DNA of 64,000 nt from Bacteroidota bacterium (GCA_019638695.1 JAHBTG010000003.1:1-64000); one strand, 5' to 3'; counted from the stretch's first letter, positions 33,883 through 43,030 are shown. The notes: generated by a model from the sequence alone, not told the origin. Program-made: numbers and translations.

Positions 33883-34758
33883 CTACGGGTAGTTGGGCAG
33901 CGGCACGCGTTCGGTTTCCCCGGGCACTTTGGGGAAGCGGTCATGATACCAGTCGGCCTTGGCTTGTTCGATCACCGCCTTATCCGAAGAGACGAAGTTC
34001 CAGTGGATAAACCGCTCTTCGGGGAAGGGTTCCCCGCCAAACAGGAATACCGTACTGCCGGGAGTCATTTCAAAGGTGCACAACCGGGCATCCGCAGCCA
34101 CCAGGATCTGCCGGGGACCAAAGGTATGGCCTTCGCTCTGCACACTGCCTTCGAGGATATACAGGCCGCTCTCCCCGTATAGCTGATGGGAGAGGTCTGC
34201 AACACTGTGCCCGGGACTATGCAGTTCCAGCATATACAGCGGGCTATAGACCGGAACAGGGGAGGTATGCCCCATTACAGAACCGGCTATCAGCCTGCAC
34301 CGCACGCCATGGTGTTCCCAGGCGGGCAGTTCATCCGCCTCCACATGGGTAAAGCTGGGAGCCGTTTGCTCCTGATCCCTGGGCATGGCCACCCATATCT
34401 GCAAGCCATGAAAGGACTGGCGGGTATTGCGCAGGCGGGCAGGGGTGCGCTCGGAATGGACGATACCCCGGCCTGCCGTCATCCAGTTGACCGCCCCGGG
34501 AGCGATCTCCCGCTCAGTACCCAGGCTGTCGCGGTGCAGCACCATGCCCTCAAACAGGTATGTGAGGGTGGACAGCCCAATATGAGGATGGGGCGGCACA
34601 TCCAGGTGCGAACCTTCTTCCAGCACCGCCGGTCCCATATGGTCAATAAAAATGAACGGCCCCACCATCCTTTTCTGGCGAAAGGGCAAGAGGCGCCCCA
34701 CCAGAAAGTTGCCGATCTGTGTAGGGCGCTCCTCTATGATAAGTCCGATATTTGACAT
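33883..34758 (-). CDS. Pirin family protein (first of two paralogues)
   Basis: 291 residues from the ATG at 34758. Bicupin of the pirin family. The N-terminal cupin keeps the metal site PPHPHIGLSTLTYLFEG and VHSERTP (His-x-His and His-x-Glu), with APGAVNWMTAGRGI between. Bacterial pirins are reported as quercetinases or as regulators of metabolic enzymes, including pyruvate dehydrogenase. It lies 21 bp downstream of a second pirin gene in the same direction; the two share the frame of motifs but differ widely in the rest. Confidence 0.88.
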   Translation of the reverse strand: MSNIGLIIEERPTQIGNFLVGRLLPFRQKRMVGPFIFIDHMGPAVLEEGSHLDVPPHPHIGLSTLTYLFEGMVLHRDSLGTEREIAPGAVNWMTAGRGIVHSERTPARLRNTRQSFHGLQIWVAMPRDQEQTAPSFTHVEADELPAWEHHGVRCRLIAGSVMGHTSPVPVYSPLYMLELHSPGHSVADLSHQLYGESGLYILEGSVQSEGHTFGPRQILVAADARLCTFEMTPGSTVFLFGGEPFPEERFIHWNFVSSDKAVIEQAKADWYHDRFPKVPGETERVPLPNYP

Positions 34759-34779
34759 GATCCGTGGCAATAAGTGAAG

Positions 34780-35646
34780 TTACTCTGCAAGATAACCAAA
34801 AGCCCCGCGCTCATATTCTGCAAATGCCTGCACAATCTCCTCCCGCGTGTTCATCACAAAGGGGCCATACGCTGCAATAGGTTCCCGCAACGGTTCTCCG
34901 CTCAGCACCAGCACGGTGGATTCGGCATCCGCAGTCAATGAGAAACTACCGGTACCAGGCGCCAGGACGGCAAAATGATCTGCCGGCACCAGCGCATCTC
35001 CATTTACCTTCACCTGCCCTTCTATTACCAGCAGTGCAGTATGATAATGTGCAGGGAATGTAAAGGAAGCCGTGCCACCGGCATGGAGACAGGCATTCAT
35101 CAGATGCACGGGAGAGAAGGTATGCGCGGGACCTGTTTGTCCTTCGTAGCTGCCGGCGATAATCTCCACCGTACCTGCATTTGCCGGCAGGGGTACCCGA
35201 ACCATATCGGCCTTGCGGACATCCTGGTAACCGGGGGGTGTCTGCTTATGGCGGGCGGGGAGGTTTACCCACAGCTGTACCATCTGGAAATCGCCACCCT
35301 GGCGGCTAAAGGCCTCCTCATGGTATTCCTTATGCAGGATACCGGCACCGGCCGTCATCCACTGCACATCGCCTTCACCGATCACTCCGCTGTTACCGGC
35401 ACTGTCGTGGTGGGCTACGCGGCCCTTATAGGCGATGGTCACTGTCTCAAATCCCTTGTGAGGGTGCACACCCACTCCACGGGGGGTTGCCGCCGGGGGA
35501 AAATAATGGCGGGAATTGTAATCCAGCATCAGGAAGGGATCCATGCGGGCCATGCCCTCCGGTATCATACCGGGGATGAAATTATGGACGCGAAAACCGT
35601 CTCCTACAAAATGAGGAGTGGGGGGTGCATATACGGTAACTGACAT
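34780..35646 (-). CDS. Pirin family protein (second paralogue)
   Basis: 288 residues from the ATG at 35646 (a GTG codon precedes it). The N-terminal cupin has GVGVHPHKGFETVTIAYKGRV, GDVQWMTAGAGILHKEYHEE: the His-x-His and His-x-Glu metal ligands are kept. The C-terminal cupin covers residues 170-270. This is the YhhW/pirin type that often shows quercetin 2,3-dioxygenase activity; the substrate in vivo is not known. A near -7 sequence (TAATTTTT on the minus strand, 35659-35652) ends just before the start. Confidence 0.88.
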   Translation of the reverse strand: MSVTVYAPPTPHFVGDGFRVHNFIPGMIPEGMARMDPFLMLDYNSRHYFPPAATPRGVGVHPHKGFETVTIAYKGRVAHHDSAGNSGVIGEGDVQWMTAGAGILHKEYHEEAFSRQGGDFQMVQLWVNLPARHKQTPPGYQDVRKADMVRVPLPANAGTVEIIAGSYEGQTGPAHTFSPVHLMNACLHAGGTASFTFPAHYHTALLVIEGQVKVNGDALVPADHFAVLAPGTGSFSLTADAESTVLVLSGEPLREPIAAYGPFVMNTREEIVQAFAEYERGAFGYLAE

Positions 35647-35682
35647 CACAGAAAAATTAGATGGTAATCACACAACCCTGCA

Positions 35683-36399
35683 TTACCGCGAAGGGTTCAC
35701 TACTGACGCACCCGAAAGTGAGGAAGAGGGGGTGCCGGTGATTACCTGCAGCTGAGGCCGTTGCTGGCGGAGGGCCTCCACTTCCGCCGGCGGAACTTCA
35801 TTACCCTCCAGGTTAAGTTGCCGCAATGCGGGTAATTCGGCCAGAAACAGGGGCAGGTTGCGCAGCTGGTTAAAGCTAAGGTTCAGATTCTGCAAACGGT
35901 GCAGTCCGGCCAGACCGGCGGGGAGTTCGGTAAGCTGGTTATGCGCCAGGTGCAGCACTTCCAGCTCGACAAGGCCTCCCAGGCAGGCGGGCAGCTCGGT
36001 CAGATTGTTCACACTGGCATCCAGGTAGCGCAGGCGGGGGAGGCGGCACACGTCTGCGGGCAAGGCTTGCAACCCATTGTTGCTGATCAGGAGTTTCTGC
36101 ACCACTTCACTGCCCGCCAGTCCCTCGGGCAATGCCTGCAACTGGGAATAGGCCAGGTTCATAGTGGACCTGGGAGTGACCGCGGGTTGTCCCGGGGCCT
36201 GTTTCCCTGTATAATAATAAAAGGCGATCCCTCCTGCCAGCAGGACAAACAAGAGCAGCCTGAGGCTGCGCACAGATCCCGGGCGGCCCCGCATACCGGG
36301 CAAGCCCGGGCGCTGGCGGTGCTGCATCTCGCTCATACGGGCTTCCCAGGCGGCCCGGCGGGATGCCAGCCTGGGGGGAAGGTTATTGGGCTTTTCCAT
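35683..36399 (-). CDS. Single-pass membrane leucine-rich-repeat protein
   Basis: 238 residues from the ATG at 36399; an ATG at 36411 also fits the frame, but the predicted transcription start (36409) falls inside it. A basic cytoplasmic N-terminus of about 45 residues precedes one membrane helix (LRLLLFVLLAGGIAFYYY). After it come about seven LRRs of the plant/Ras-suppressor kind: LQALPADVCRLPRLRYLD, NNLTELPACLGGLVELEVLH, NQLTELPAGLAGLHRLQNLN, NQLRNLPLFLAELPALRQLN. The LRR part faces the periplasm and is likely a protein-binding surface. The partner is unknown. Confidence 0.82.
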   Translation of the reverse strand: MEKPNNLPPRLASRRAAWEARMSEMQHRQRPGLPGMRGRPGSVRSLRLLLFVLLAGGIAFYYYTGKQAPGQPAVTPRSTMNLAYSQLQALPEGLAGSEVVQKLLISNNGLQALPADVCRLPRLRYLDASVNNLTELPACLGGLVELEVLHLAHNQLTELPAGLAGLHRLQNLNLSFNQLRNLPLFLAELPALRQLNLEGNEVPPAEVEALRQQRPQLQVITGTPSSSLSGASVVNPSR

Positions 36400-36412
36400 A
36401 CGGTCTTTCATT

Positions 36413-36420
36413 CAAAAATA
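36413..36420 (-). promoter_or_regulatory. -7 element of the LRR gene
   Basis: Minus strand TATTTTTG (36420-36413), perfect -7; a TTG 17 bp upstream (36440-36438) is a possible -33. Predicted start 36409. Confidence 0.5.
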
Positions 36421-36518
36421 AGGGCAGAATAAGCACACAACTACACATAATACTTAGGTTTAAAAAGTATTTTCGTAAAAAAACGTTTGTCCTGATTTAC
36501 GGGCCTTAAGTTAACGTC

Positions 36519-36554
36519 TACATTTGCGTTCCTCTTACATTATGTTTACTTTTG
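36519..36554 (+). promoter_or_regulatory. Tandem -7 boxes / promoter of the PAS gene
   Basis: Two perfect -7 boxes, TACATTTG (36519-36526) and TACTTTTG (36547-36554), 28 bp apart. The TTTG of the first (36523-36526) sits exactly 20 bp upstream of the second and can serve as its -33. The start from the second box would be 36558, the A of the first ATG. Confidence 0.65.
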
Positions 36555-36557
36555 CTT

Positions 36558-37070
36558 ATGTCTGACAAAGACAATACTATGCAAAACCCCATCCAACCCG
36601 AACTGGAACTCCAACTTAGCGAGGCATTGCTGGCCCAGTTACGGGGTATGGGAACGTCCAGAACCGTGGTTCCGGCAGCAGCACAGTTGTTGCATCTGCT
36701 GATGGAGAATATGCAGGACCTGGTGTTCTGGAAAGATGCCAACCTGATCTACAGGGGATGCAACTACAGCTTTGCGCGCGCCGTCGGGTTCAGCAGTCCT
36801 TCGGACATTGTAGGCAAAACGGACGAGCACATTATAGAAGACCATGAGCTGGTGCAGGCTTACATGGAGATAGACCGGGAGGTACTGGCCAGTGACCTGC
36901 CCTATATCAGCTATGACTTCATGTGCTACCAGCCCGGCAGCCTTGAGCGTAAATGGGTGCGCACCTATAAGTACCCCATTAAGAATGAACTGGGTGCCGT
37001 ATCGGGCATCCTGGGCATAGTAAGAGAAGACCGGGACACTGTATATGTGCCCGTGTTCCCTAAACCGTAA
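36558..37070 (+). CDS. Stand-alone PAS-domain protein
   Basis: 170 residues from the ATG at 36558 (an in-frame ATG at 36579 is an alternative). Apart from a short N-terminal helix region, the whole protein is one PAS fold: LLHLLMENMQDLVFWKDANLIYRGCNYSFARAVGF, a KTDEHI helix, and the final strands KWVRTYKYPIKNELGAVSGILGIVRED. It has no kinase, GGDEF or HTH output domain, so it would act by binding a partner such as a histidine kinase, or by binding a small ligand. It overlaps the end of the convergent hydrolase gene by 11 bp. Confidence 0.82.
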   Translation: MSDKDNTMQNPIQPELELQLSEALLAQLRGMGTSRTVVPAAAQLLHLLMENMQDLVFWKDANLIYRGCNYSFARAVGFSSPSDIVGKTDEHIIEDHELVQAYMEIDREVLASDLPYISYDFMCYQPGSLERKWVRTYKYPIKNELGAVSGILGIVREDRDTVYVPVFPKP

Positions 37071-37827
37071 GAGTAAGGCCATCATAGGCCAGGGCAACGC
37101 CTGGCGGCAACTGGCGGGTGACCTCCTCATGGGTACCCAGCAAATGAGAAATATGGGTAAGGTACGCCTGGCGGGGTCTGAGCTCAGTAATGACCGCGAG
37201 CGCCTCCCTGAGGGTAAAATGCGACACATGCGGTTCATGCCGCAACGCATTGAGCACCAATACATCTAGTCCGCACAACAACTCCATACTGGCCGGGGGG
37301 ATATGATTGGCATCCGTCACATACGCAAACGCGCCTACCCGGAAGCCCAGCACCGGCAACCGGTGGTGAAGCACCGGCACCGGGGTAACGGGAACCCCCG
37401 CTGCCACAAAAGGGCCGCCATCCAGTTCATGCGTAATCACTTGGGGAATACCAGGGTAGTTGGTACCGTCAAACACATAGGGAAACTCCTCCCTCAGGCG
37501 CTGCAGGGTAAGGGCATCCGCATACAAGGGCATCGGCGCACGGGTACGGTAATTATACGCCCGCACATCATCCATACCCGCCACATGGTCTTTATGAAGA
37601 TGGGTATACAGAATGGCATCCAGCTGGCGCACCTGCGCCCGCAGCATCTGCTGCCGGAAGTCCGGACCGCTGTCTATCACCAGGCTTTTGCCTGCCGTCT
37701 GCAACCACACGGAACAACGCAGGCGATTATCCCGCGGGTCAGGACTGGTACACACAGGACACTCACAGGCAATCACAGGTACTCCCTGGGAAGTGCCCGT
37801 GCCCAGAAAAGTGACCGTCAGGCTCAT
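37060..37827 (-). CDS. PhnP-like metallo-beta-lactamase-fold hydrolase
   Basis: 255 residues. Metallo-beta-lactamase fold with FLGTGTSQGVP at the N-terminus, CECPVCTSPDPRDNRLR (Cys-containing structural zinc site as in PhnP), and the catalytic metal motif THLHKDHVAG, later YVTDAN and LTHISH. PhnP in E. coli is a phosphodiesterase for cyclic ribose phosphates in phosphonate use, but this subgroup (often annotated as MBL-fold metallo-hydrolase) is widespread in Bacteroidota without phosphonate genes. Its ATGA start overlaps the stop of the upstream small gene. Confidence 0.85.
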   Translation of the reverse strand: MSLTVTFLGTGTSQGVPVIACECPVCTSPDPRDNRLRCSVWLQTAGKSLVIDSGPDFRQQMLRAQVRQLDAILYTHLHKDHVAGMDDVRAYNYRTRAPMPLYADALTLQRLREEFPYVFDGTNYPGIPQVITHELDGGPFVAAGVPVTPVPVLHHRLPVLGFRVGAFAYVTDANHIPPASMELLCGLDVLVLNALRHEPHVSHFTLREALAVITELRPRQAYLTHISHLLGTHEEVTRQLPPGVALAYDGLTLTV

Positions 37828-38096
37828 TGCAGGTCGAGCTTCGTCTGGCGCAGCTGCGTCAGGATCTGGCGTTGGTCATCATCCAGGTTTTGCTCATCCA
37901 GGTCCAGGCCCATAATAAGATCCAACAACATATTGATGCGGCTCTCCAGGGTGAATACCTTGTTCAGCACAATGATCCGCTGCTGTTTGAGCACACAAAA
38001 CCCTCCGGAGAATGCACCGCGCTCATAACGCACCCGGTAACCACTACGCTTCAGCATATCTTCCAGTCTGGTCAGCAGTTTGGTGGTGAGCTTCAT
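37824..38096 (-). CDS. Small conserved-type protein of unknown function
   Basis: 90 residues from the ATG at 38096 (longer in-frame starts would cross a possible promoter). MKLTTKLLTRLEDMLKRSGYRVRYERGAFSGGF is split here: KLLTRLEDMLKRSGYRVRYE, then GFCVLKQQRIIVLNKVF, TLESRINMLLDLIMGLDL. The pattern (helix, two strands, helix) is one I recall from short hypothetical proteins of Chitinophagia-type genomes. It is translationally coupled to the hydrolase gene (ATGA overlap), which points to a related function. Confidence 0.7.
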   Translation of the reverse strand: MKLTTKLLTRLEDMLKRSGYRVRYERGAFSGGFCVLKQQRIIVLNKVFTLESRINMLLDLIMGLDLDEQNLDDDQRQILTQLRQTKLDLQ

Positions 38097-38275
38097 GGCT
38101 ATTGACGATTTAACAATAGAGAAGGCTATTGCCCAGAACAAAGATGCAGGCCAGCCTCCTTCCCCCAACAGCGGTTATTCCACACTGCTCAGCCATCCGG
38201 GCACACCTGTGGATAACCTCCAATCCTGCACCTGTAACCCTCAGACGGATACCCTGTATGCTGCCCGGGCACACG

Positions 38276-38307
38276 TTGCATATACCGGCAAGAATGCGTT
38301 AAGTTTG
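38276..38307 (+). promoter_or_regulatory. Promoter of fumC
   Basis: -33 TTG (38276-38278), 21 bp, perfect -7 TAAGTTTG (38300-38307). Predicted start 38311, leader 24 nt. Confidence 0.7.
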
Positions 38308-38334
38308 CTACACTAATTTTTAAATTCATCCGCC

Positions 38335-39735
38335 ATGTCCTACCGCATAGAAAAAGATACCATGGGCGAAGTGAAAGTGCCCGCCGACCGCTACTGGGGC
38401 GCCCAGACGCAACGCAGCATCGAGAACTTCCCCATAGGCCACCTCAACGGCAAAAACCGTATGCCCCTGGAGGTTATCCGTGCATTTGCCATCCTCAAGC
38501 AGGCAGCAGCCCAGGCCAACCACCAACTGGGCGTATTGCCCAAAGAAAAAAGCGATGTGATCGGCCAGGTATGCCAGGAGATCCTGGCCGGCAAGCTGGA
38601 CGACCATTTCCCGCTGGTCATCTGGCAAACCGGCAGCGGCACCCAAAGTAACATGAACGTGAACGAGGTGGTGAGCAACCGGGCGATTGAGATCCTGGGA
38701 GGGCAAATGGGCAGCAAAACCCCGATCCACCCCAATGATGACGTCAACAAGAGCCAGAGCAGCAATGACACCTTTCCCACAGCAATGCACATCGCGGCCT
38801 ATCACATTACGGTAAAGACCCTTATCCCTGCGCTGGAAGTGCTGCGAGACACACTGGCGGCCAAAAGCCAGGCGCTATGGAAGGTGGTGAAGATCGGCCG
38901 CACCCACTTTATGGACGCCACGCCGCTCACCCTGGGCCAGGAATTCAGCGGATATGTGACCCAGCTGAACCACAGCATCCAGGCTATCCGGAACTGCCTG
39001 CCCCATGTGGCCGAACTGGCACTGGGCGGTACGGCAGTGGGCACCGGTATCAATACACCCAAAGGATATGCAACTTTAGTAGCCGAGAAAATAGCGGCGC
39101 TGTCCGGCCTGCCTTTTGTCACTGCCGAGAACAAGTTTGAAGCGCTGGCCGCGCATGACGCAATGGTGGAACTGCACGGCGCTTACAAACGGGCAGCCGT
39201 GGCGCTGATGAAGATCGCCAACGACATCCGTATGCTCAGCAGCGGCCCCCGCAGCGGCATCGGCGAGATCCTCATTCCCGAGAATGAGCCCGGCAGCTCT
39301 ATCATGCCCGGCAAGGTAAACCCCACCCAGTGTGAGGCGCTGACTATGGTGTGCGCTCAGGTGATGGGGAACGATGTGTCCGTATCCGTGGGCGCCAGCA
39401 ACGGCCATTTTGAACTCAACGTATTCAAGCCCCTCATCATCCATAATGTGCTCACCAGCGCCCAGTTGCTGGCCGATGCCACCCGCAGCTTCAACGACCA
39501 GTGTGCCGTGGGCATAGAAGCCAACCTGCCGGCCGTGGAAAAGCACCTCAACAACAGCCTGATGCTCGTCACGGCACTCAACACCCACATTGGTTATGAC
39601 AAGGCGGCGGGCATTGCCAAGAAAGCGCACAAGGAGAACCTGACCCTCAAAGAAGCCGCCCTGGCGCTGGGATACCTGAGCGCAGAGGAGTTTGACAAAT
39701 ACGTAGTACCTGCAGATATGGTCGGAGAGCTCTAG
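38335..39735 (+). CDS. fumC: Class II fumarate hydratase
   Basis: 466 residues. Iron-independent fumarase of the TCA cycle, a homotetramer that interconverts fumarate and L-malate. Starts [26 protein letters not shown]; the active-site segments are [39 protein letters not shown]-equivalent [14 protein letters not shown], and the fumarase/aspartase signature [15 protein letters not shown] near residue 322. Monocistronic: own promoter and terminator. Confidence 0.95.
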   Translation: MSYRIEKDTMGEVKVPADRYWGAQTQRSIENFPIGHLNGKNRMPLEVIRAFAILKQAAAQANHQLGVLPKEKSDVIGQVCQEILAGKLDDHFPLVIWQTGSGTQSNMNVNEVVSNRAIEILGGQMGSKTPIHPNDDVNKSQSSNDTFPTAMHIAAYHITVKTLIPALEVLRDTLAAKSQALWKVVKIGRTHFMDATPLTLGQEFSGYVTQLNHSIQAIRNCLPHVAELALGGTAVGTGINTPKGYATLVAEKIAALSGLPFVTAENKFEALAAHDAMVELHGAYKRAAVALMKIANDIRMLSSGPRSGIGEILIPENEPGSSIMPGKVNPTQCEALTMVCAQVMGNDVSVSVGASNGHFELNVFKPLIIHNVLTSAQLLADATRSFNDQCAVGIEANLPAVEKHLNNSLMLVTALNTHIGYDKAAGIAKKAHKENLTLKEAALALGYLSAEEFDKYVVPADMVGEL

Positions 39736-39769
39736 ACCATCCGGGATAGCTATGCGTAAAAGGGTGAGC

Positions 39770-39798
39770 GGGCGGGCAGCAATGCTCGCCCTCTTTTT
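39770..39798 (+). terminator. Terminator after fumC
   Basis: Stem GGGCGGGC / GCTCGCCC (one G-U pair), loop AGCAAT, then TCTTTTT. Confidence 0.8.
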
Positions 39799-39873
39799 GG
39801 GAGTTGCGTAGAAGCCTATAACCTTCACCCAATAAATCTCCCGGTTACGCGTTAAGCCTAACATATCGTACAC

Positions 39874-40575
39874 ATGCGGCTATTAGCACTGGATATTGGC
39901 AATACTGCCCGCAAATGGGCGCTTCTGCAGGAAGGTCGGGTGGTGGCGCATGGGCACTGGCAACAACCCCGGGACCTGCCGCAGGACTGGCAAAGGCTCG
40001 GCTGGATAGCCAGCGGGCAGGTAGATGCCCCCACGCAGGGGTGGCTGCAAGCCCGGCAGAGCACGCAGATCACCGGCCAGACCCCGGGACTATTACAGAA
40101 TGCCTACCAAACCCCGCATACCCTGGGTGCAGACCGCTGGGCTGCCATCAACGGCGCATGGGCACTGGCACAAGGTAAACCCGCGGTAGTATTTGACCTG
40201 GGCACGGCGCTTACCTGCGAAGTTGCCCAGGAGGGCAGCTACCTGGGCGGCAGTATCTCCCCCGGTTTGCACCTGCGGCTGGAAGCCCTGCACCGGCATA
40301 CTGCACAGCTACCCTTACCGGACGTTGCGCAAACGTATCATTTCCCTGCCCTCAATACCCGCGAAGCACTGCTTGCAGGAGCCGTACAGGGGGTCTTCCT
40401 GGAGATAACAGGCCGCATTAGCCTGCTCACCGCACAACTGGGAGAGCACCCGCAGGTGTATATCTGCGGAGGAGACGCTCCATTTTTTGAAAACCATTGG
40501 AAAACTCCCATTTTTGCCCGTCCGCATCTGGTGGCAGAGGGTATCTGGCATTTGATGCAACTGCAAAACGCATGA
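39874..40575 (+). CDS. coaX: Type III pantothenate kinase
   Basis: 233 residues. First step of coenzyme A synthesis: phosphorylates pantothenate. ASKHA fold with DIGNTARKW (phosphate 1 motif), the pantothenate-binding GADRWAAINGAW, VFDLGTALTCE (catalytic Asp) and GGSISPGL. It starts the long plus-strand gene series; the next gene overlaps it by the ATGA at 40572-40575. Confidence 0.92.
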   Translation: MRLLALDIGNTARKWALLQEGRVVAHGHWQQPRDLPQDWQRLGWIASGQVDAPTQGWLQARQSTQITGQTPGLLQNAYQTPHTLGADRWAAINGAWALAQGKPAVVFDLGTALTCEVAQEGSYLGGSISPGLHLRLEALHRHTAQLPLPDVAQTYHFPALNTREALLAGAVQGVFLEITGRISLLTAQLGEHPQVYICGGDAPFFENHWKTPIFARPHLVAEGIWHLMQLQNA

Positions 40576-41978
40576 GGCGCATACACCGGTATATTTTTTT
40601 CGTAAGCATTGCTGTGGTGGCCGCGCTGGGCACCCCGCCCGTCCGGGCACAGCAACAAACCTACAGTCCATACTCGGAATATGGAGTAGGAGAGCTGAAC
40701 ACACCTGCTATGAGCCGCTATTTCGGCATGTATGGGCTGGGTGTGGCTGCCGGAGATCCCTACTCTGTCAACTACCAGAACCCGGCCAGCTGGGGGCAGG
40801 TGCGCACAACCACCCTGGACTTTTCGCTGCAGGCCCGGAATACGCGCCTGAGCACCGCTCAAACCAGCATCCCCTTCGGCTCCGGCGGGCTCAATGCGCT
40901 GGCGTTCGTCTTCACCAAACCCCGCTCCAACTTCGGGGTATCTGCCGGGCTATTGCCTTACAGTAGTGTGGGGTATGAGGTGCGCCGGGTGATTACCGTA
41001 CCCAACGACACCACCACTGCCAATATGGTCAGCCACCACGAAGGGCAGGGCGGCCTCAACACCTTCTACCTGGGTGCCGGCGGCAAGCTCCGGAACCTGC
41101 CCATCTATGTAGGCGGCAGCCTCAACTACCTGTTTGGCACGGTGCGCAATACCTACACCTCCGGATTTGCCACCACGGTTTCTGCCAGCAATCCACTGGG
41201 CATTACCCCCACTACCCGCACAGAAGTCCACCGCACCATATCCTACCAGGGGTTAAGCGCGCGGGCAGGCATCATCTATAGAGATACGCTCTTTCGCACA
41301 CATATACCTGCACCGGATTCCACCAGCAGCGCCAGGGAGCGTGCCCGCTACCAGCGCCGCAAAGTGGAACAGAACGCCCCCAACTTCCTGCGCGTGGGCC
41401 TCATCTGGGAGCAGCCCGTGTGGGGCCGGAGTGAGCGCGACCTGATCGTGGTGGGCAGCAGCGGCGGATCTCTTTACAATGCCGTGGACACCCTCGACCG
41501 CAGCCCGCAGGTATCCGTTTCCTTACCCTTTACTGCCGGTATGGGGATCTGCCTGGAGCGCGAGCTCCGTTACCTCATCGGGCTGGACATCACCTACCAG
41601 AACTGGAGCACATTTGCCCTGGACGGAGAGAACCAGCACCTGCAAAATCTTTTGCGGTTATCCCTGGGGGGAGAGTGGATCCCCAACCGTAATCCCACCA
41701 ACCTGAATGCCCCTTTCCTGAGCCGTATCGCCTGGCGCGCAGGCACGGGATACGAACAAAGTTACCTGCGCCTGAACGGACAGGCCATCACAGCTTACGG
41801 TGCTTCGGTGGGTATGGGCATCCCTATCTCCAAGCTCAGCAGCAACCGCATCAACCTGGGCCTGCAATGGCAGCGCCGGGGCACTACCGAGAATAACCTG
41901 GTACGGGAAGACAACGTGAGGTTCCTGCTGGGCATCAGCTTCAGTGAGCTATGGTATAGTCCCCGCAAATACCAATAG
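40572..41978 (+). CDS. Outer-membrane beta-barrel protein (FadL/OmpP1-like shape)
   Basis: 468 residues from the ATG at 40572. Signal peptide MRRIHRYIFFVSIAVVAALG...VRA before QQQ. Beginning YSPYSEYGVGELNTPAMSRYFGMYGLGVA, NYQNPASWGQ, FSLQARNTRL and NALAFVFTKPRSNFGVSAGLLPYSSVGY recall the FadL-type barrels of Bacteroidota (conserved NPAS motif). Ends SELWYSPRKYQ, aromatic-rich but not a strict terminal Phe. The likely location is the outer membrane; transported substance unknown. Its place directly behind coaX is, as I recall, a common order in this phylum. Confidence 0.78.
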   Translation: MRRIHRYIFFVSIAVVAALGTPPVRAQQQTYSPYSEYGVGELNTPAMSRYFGMYGLGVAAGDPYSVNYQNPASWGQVRTTTLDFSLQARNTRLSTAQTSIPFGSGGLNALAFVFTKPRSNFGVSAGLLPYSSVGYEVRRVITVPNDTTTANMVSHHEGQGGLNTFYLGAGGKLRNLPIYVGGSLNYLFGTVRNTYTSGFATTVSASNPLGITPTTRTEVHRTISYQGLSARAGIIYRDTLFRTHIPAPDSTSSARERARYQRRKVEQNAPNFLRVGLIWEQPVWGRSERDLIVVGSSGGSLYNAVDTLDRSPQVSVSLPFTAGMGICLERELRYLIGLDITYQNWSTFALDGENQHLQNLLRLSLGGEWIPNRNPTNLNAPFLSRIAWRAGTGYEQSYLRLNGQAITAYGASVGMGIPISKLSSNRINLGLQWQRRGTTENNLVREDNVRFLLGISFSELWYSPRKYQ

Positions 41979-41979
41979 G

Positions 41980-42753
41980 ATGGTCCCCAGCGCAGCTCCC
42001 CGCTATGCTCCGGTGCGCATACTCCTGCGGCTGTGGAGCATATGGTACTTCGCAGGCTTTTTTGGACTTTACCTGGCCATATGGCCATTTCAGGCAGCTC
42101 TTCTGGCTACTAACCGGTCATGGGCACGCCGTAGCGCACATACGCTTAACATCTTATGGGGGTATTGGGTCTTCCTGTGGGGGCTGTGCCGGGTACGGGT
42201 CATCCGCCAGGCGCGTTTACCGCAGGGACCCTGCATATATGCGGCCAATCACCGCAGCTATATAGACATTCCCGCGGGCCATGTGGCCCTACGCCGCTAC
42301 TTTAGGTATATCGCCAAGCAGGAGCTGGCCCGCCTGCCGCTGTTCGGGTATATGTACCGCAAACTACATATCCTGCTCGATCGCAGCTCTGGTGGCGCGC
42401 GCGCGCGCAGCCTGCAGCGGGCCGCCGCCGCCTTACGCGAAGATGAAAGCCTGTTCATCTTCCCGGAAGGCACCACCCGGCACCCCGATGCTTTTCAGCT
42501 GGGCGCCTTCCAGCCCGGCGCATTTGCCCTGGCTATCAAATACAACATTCCCATAGTGCCCATAGCCCTAGTAGGGACCTCCCGCATGCTCTCGAACGAC
42601 GGCAAATTCTGGCTACGCCCCTTCCGGACGATAACCGTGGTTATCCACCCGCCTGTTATCCCAAATACACTAACTTTGCCCGAACCGGAGGTGCTTTCAC
42701 AGGCGCTTAAGGATATATTGCAACATACCCTGGACCGCTATGCAAATAGATGA
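41980..42753 (+). CDS. plsC: 1-acyl-sn-glycerol-3-phosphate acyltransferase
   Basis: 257 residues from the ATG at 41980, one base after the previous stop. Makes phosphatidic acid from lysophosphatidic acid at the inner membrane. N-terminal hydrophobic segments (IWYFAGFFGLYLAIWPF; WGYWVFLWGL) are followed by the acyltransferase motifs NHRSYID (His-x4-Asp), KQELARLPLFGY and FPEGTTR. It overlaps gatC by 14 bp. Confidence 0.9.
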   Translation: MVPSAAPRYAPVRILLRLWSIWYFAGFFGLYLAIWPFQAALLATNRSWARRSAHTLNILWGYWVFLWGLCRVRVIRQARLPQGPCIYAANHRSYIDIPAGHVALRRYFRYIAKQELARLPLFGYMYRKLHILLDRSSGGARARSLQRAAAALREDESLFIFPEGTTRHPDAFQLGAFQPGAFALAIKYNIPIVPIALVGTSRMLSNDGKFWLRPFRTITVVIHPPVIPNTLTLPEPEVLSQALKDILQHTLDRYANR

Positions 42754-43030
42754 CGCCCTGATAGACAAACTAAGCGCGCTGGCCAAGCTCTCATTCGAGG
42801 ATGCGGACCGCGCAGCGATCAAAGCCGATTTGCAGCGCATGTTAAACTTTGTAGAAAAGATTGCAGAGGTGGATACCACAGGCGTGGAACCGCTTATTCA
42901 TATGACACAAGCGGTGAATGTGTGGCGGGAAGATGAAGTGCGGCCCACGCTCACCCATGAGCAGGCGCTGGCCAATGCCCCCAAACGTGACAGCGATTAT
43001 TTCAGGGTACCCAAAGTCATTAAAAGCTAA
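42740..43030 (+). CDS. gatC: Asp-tRNA(Asn)/Glu-tRNA(Gln) amidotransferase subunit C
   Basis: 96 residues, normal GatC length. Starts MQIDDALIDKLSALAKLSF, then MLNFVEKIAEVDTTGVEPLIHM, WREDEVRPTLTHEQALANAPKRDSDYFRVPKVI; the last block is the diagnostic GatC tail. It stabilises the GatA-GatB pair that amidates misacylated tRNAs. gatA and gatB are not in this window, so the operon is split, as is often seen in Bacteroidota. Confidence 0.92.
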   Translation: MQIDDALIDKLSALAKLSFEDADRAAIKADLQRMLNFVEKIAEVDTTGVEPLIHMTQAVNVWREDEVRPTLTHEQALANAPKRDSDYFRVPKVIKS

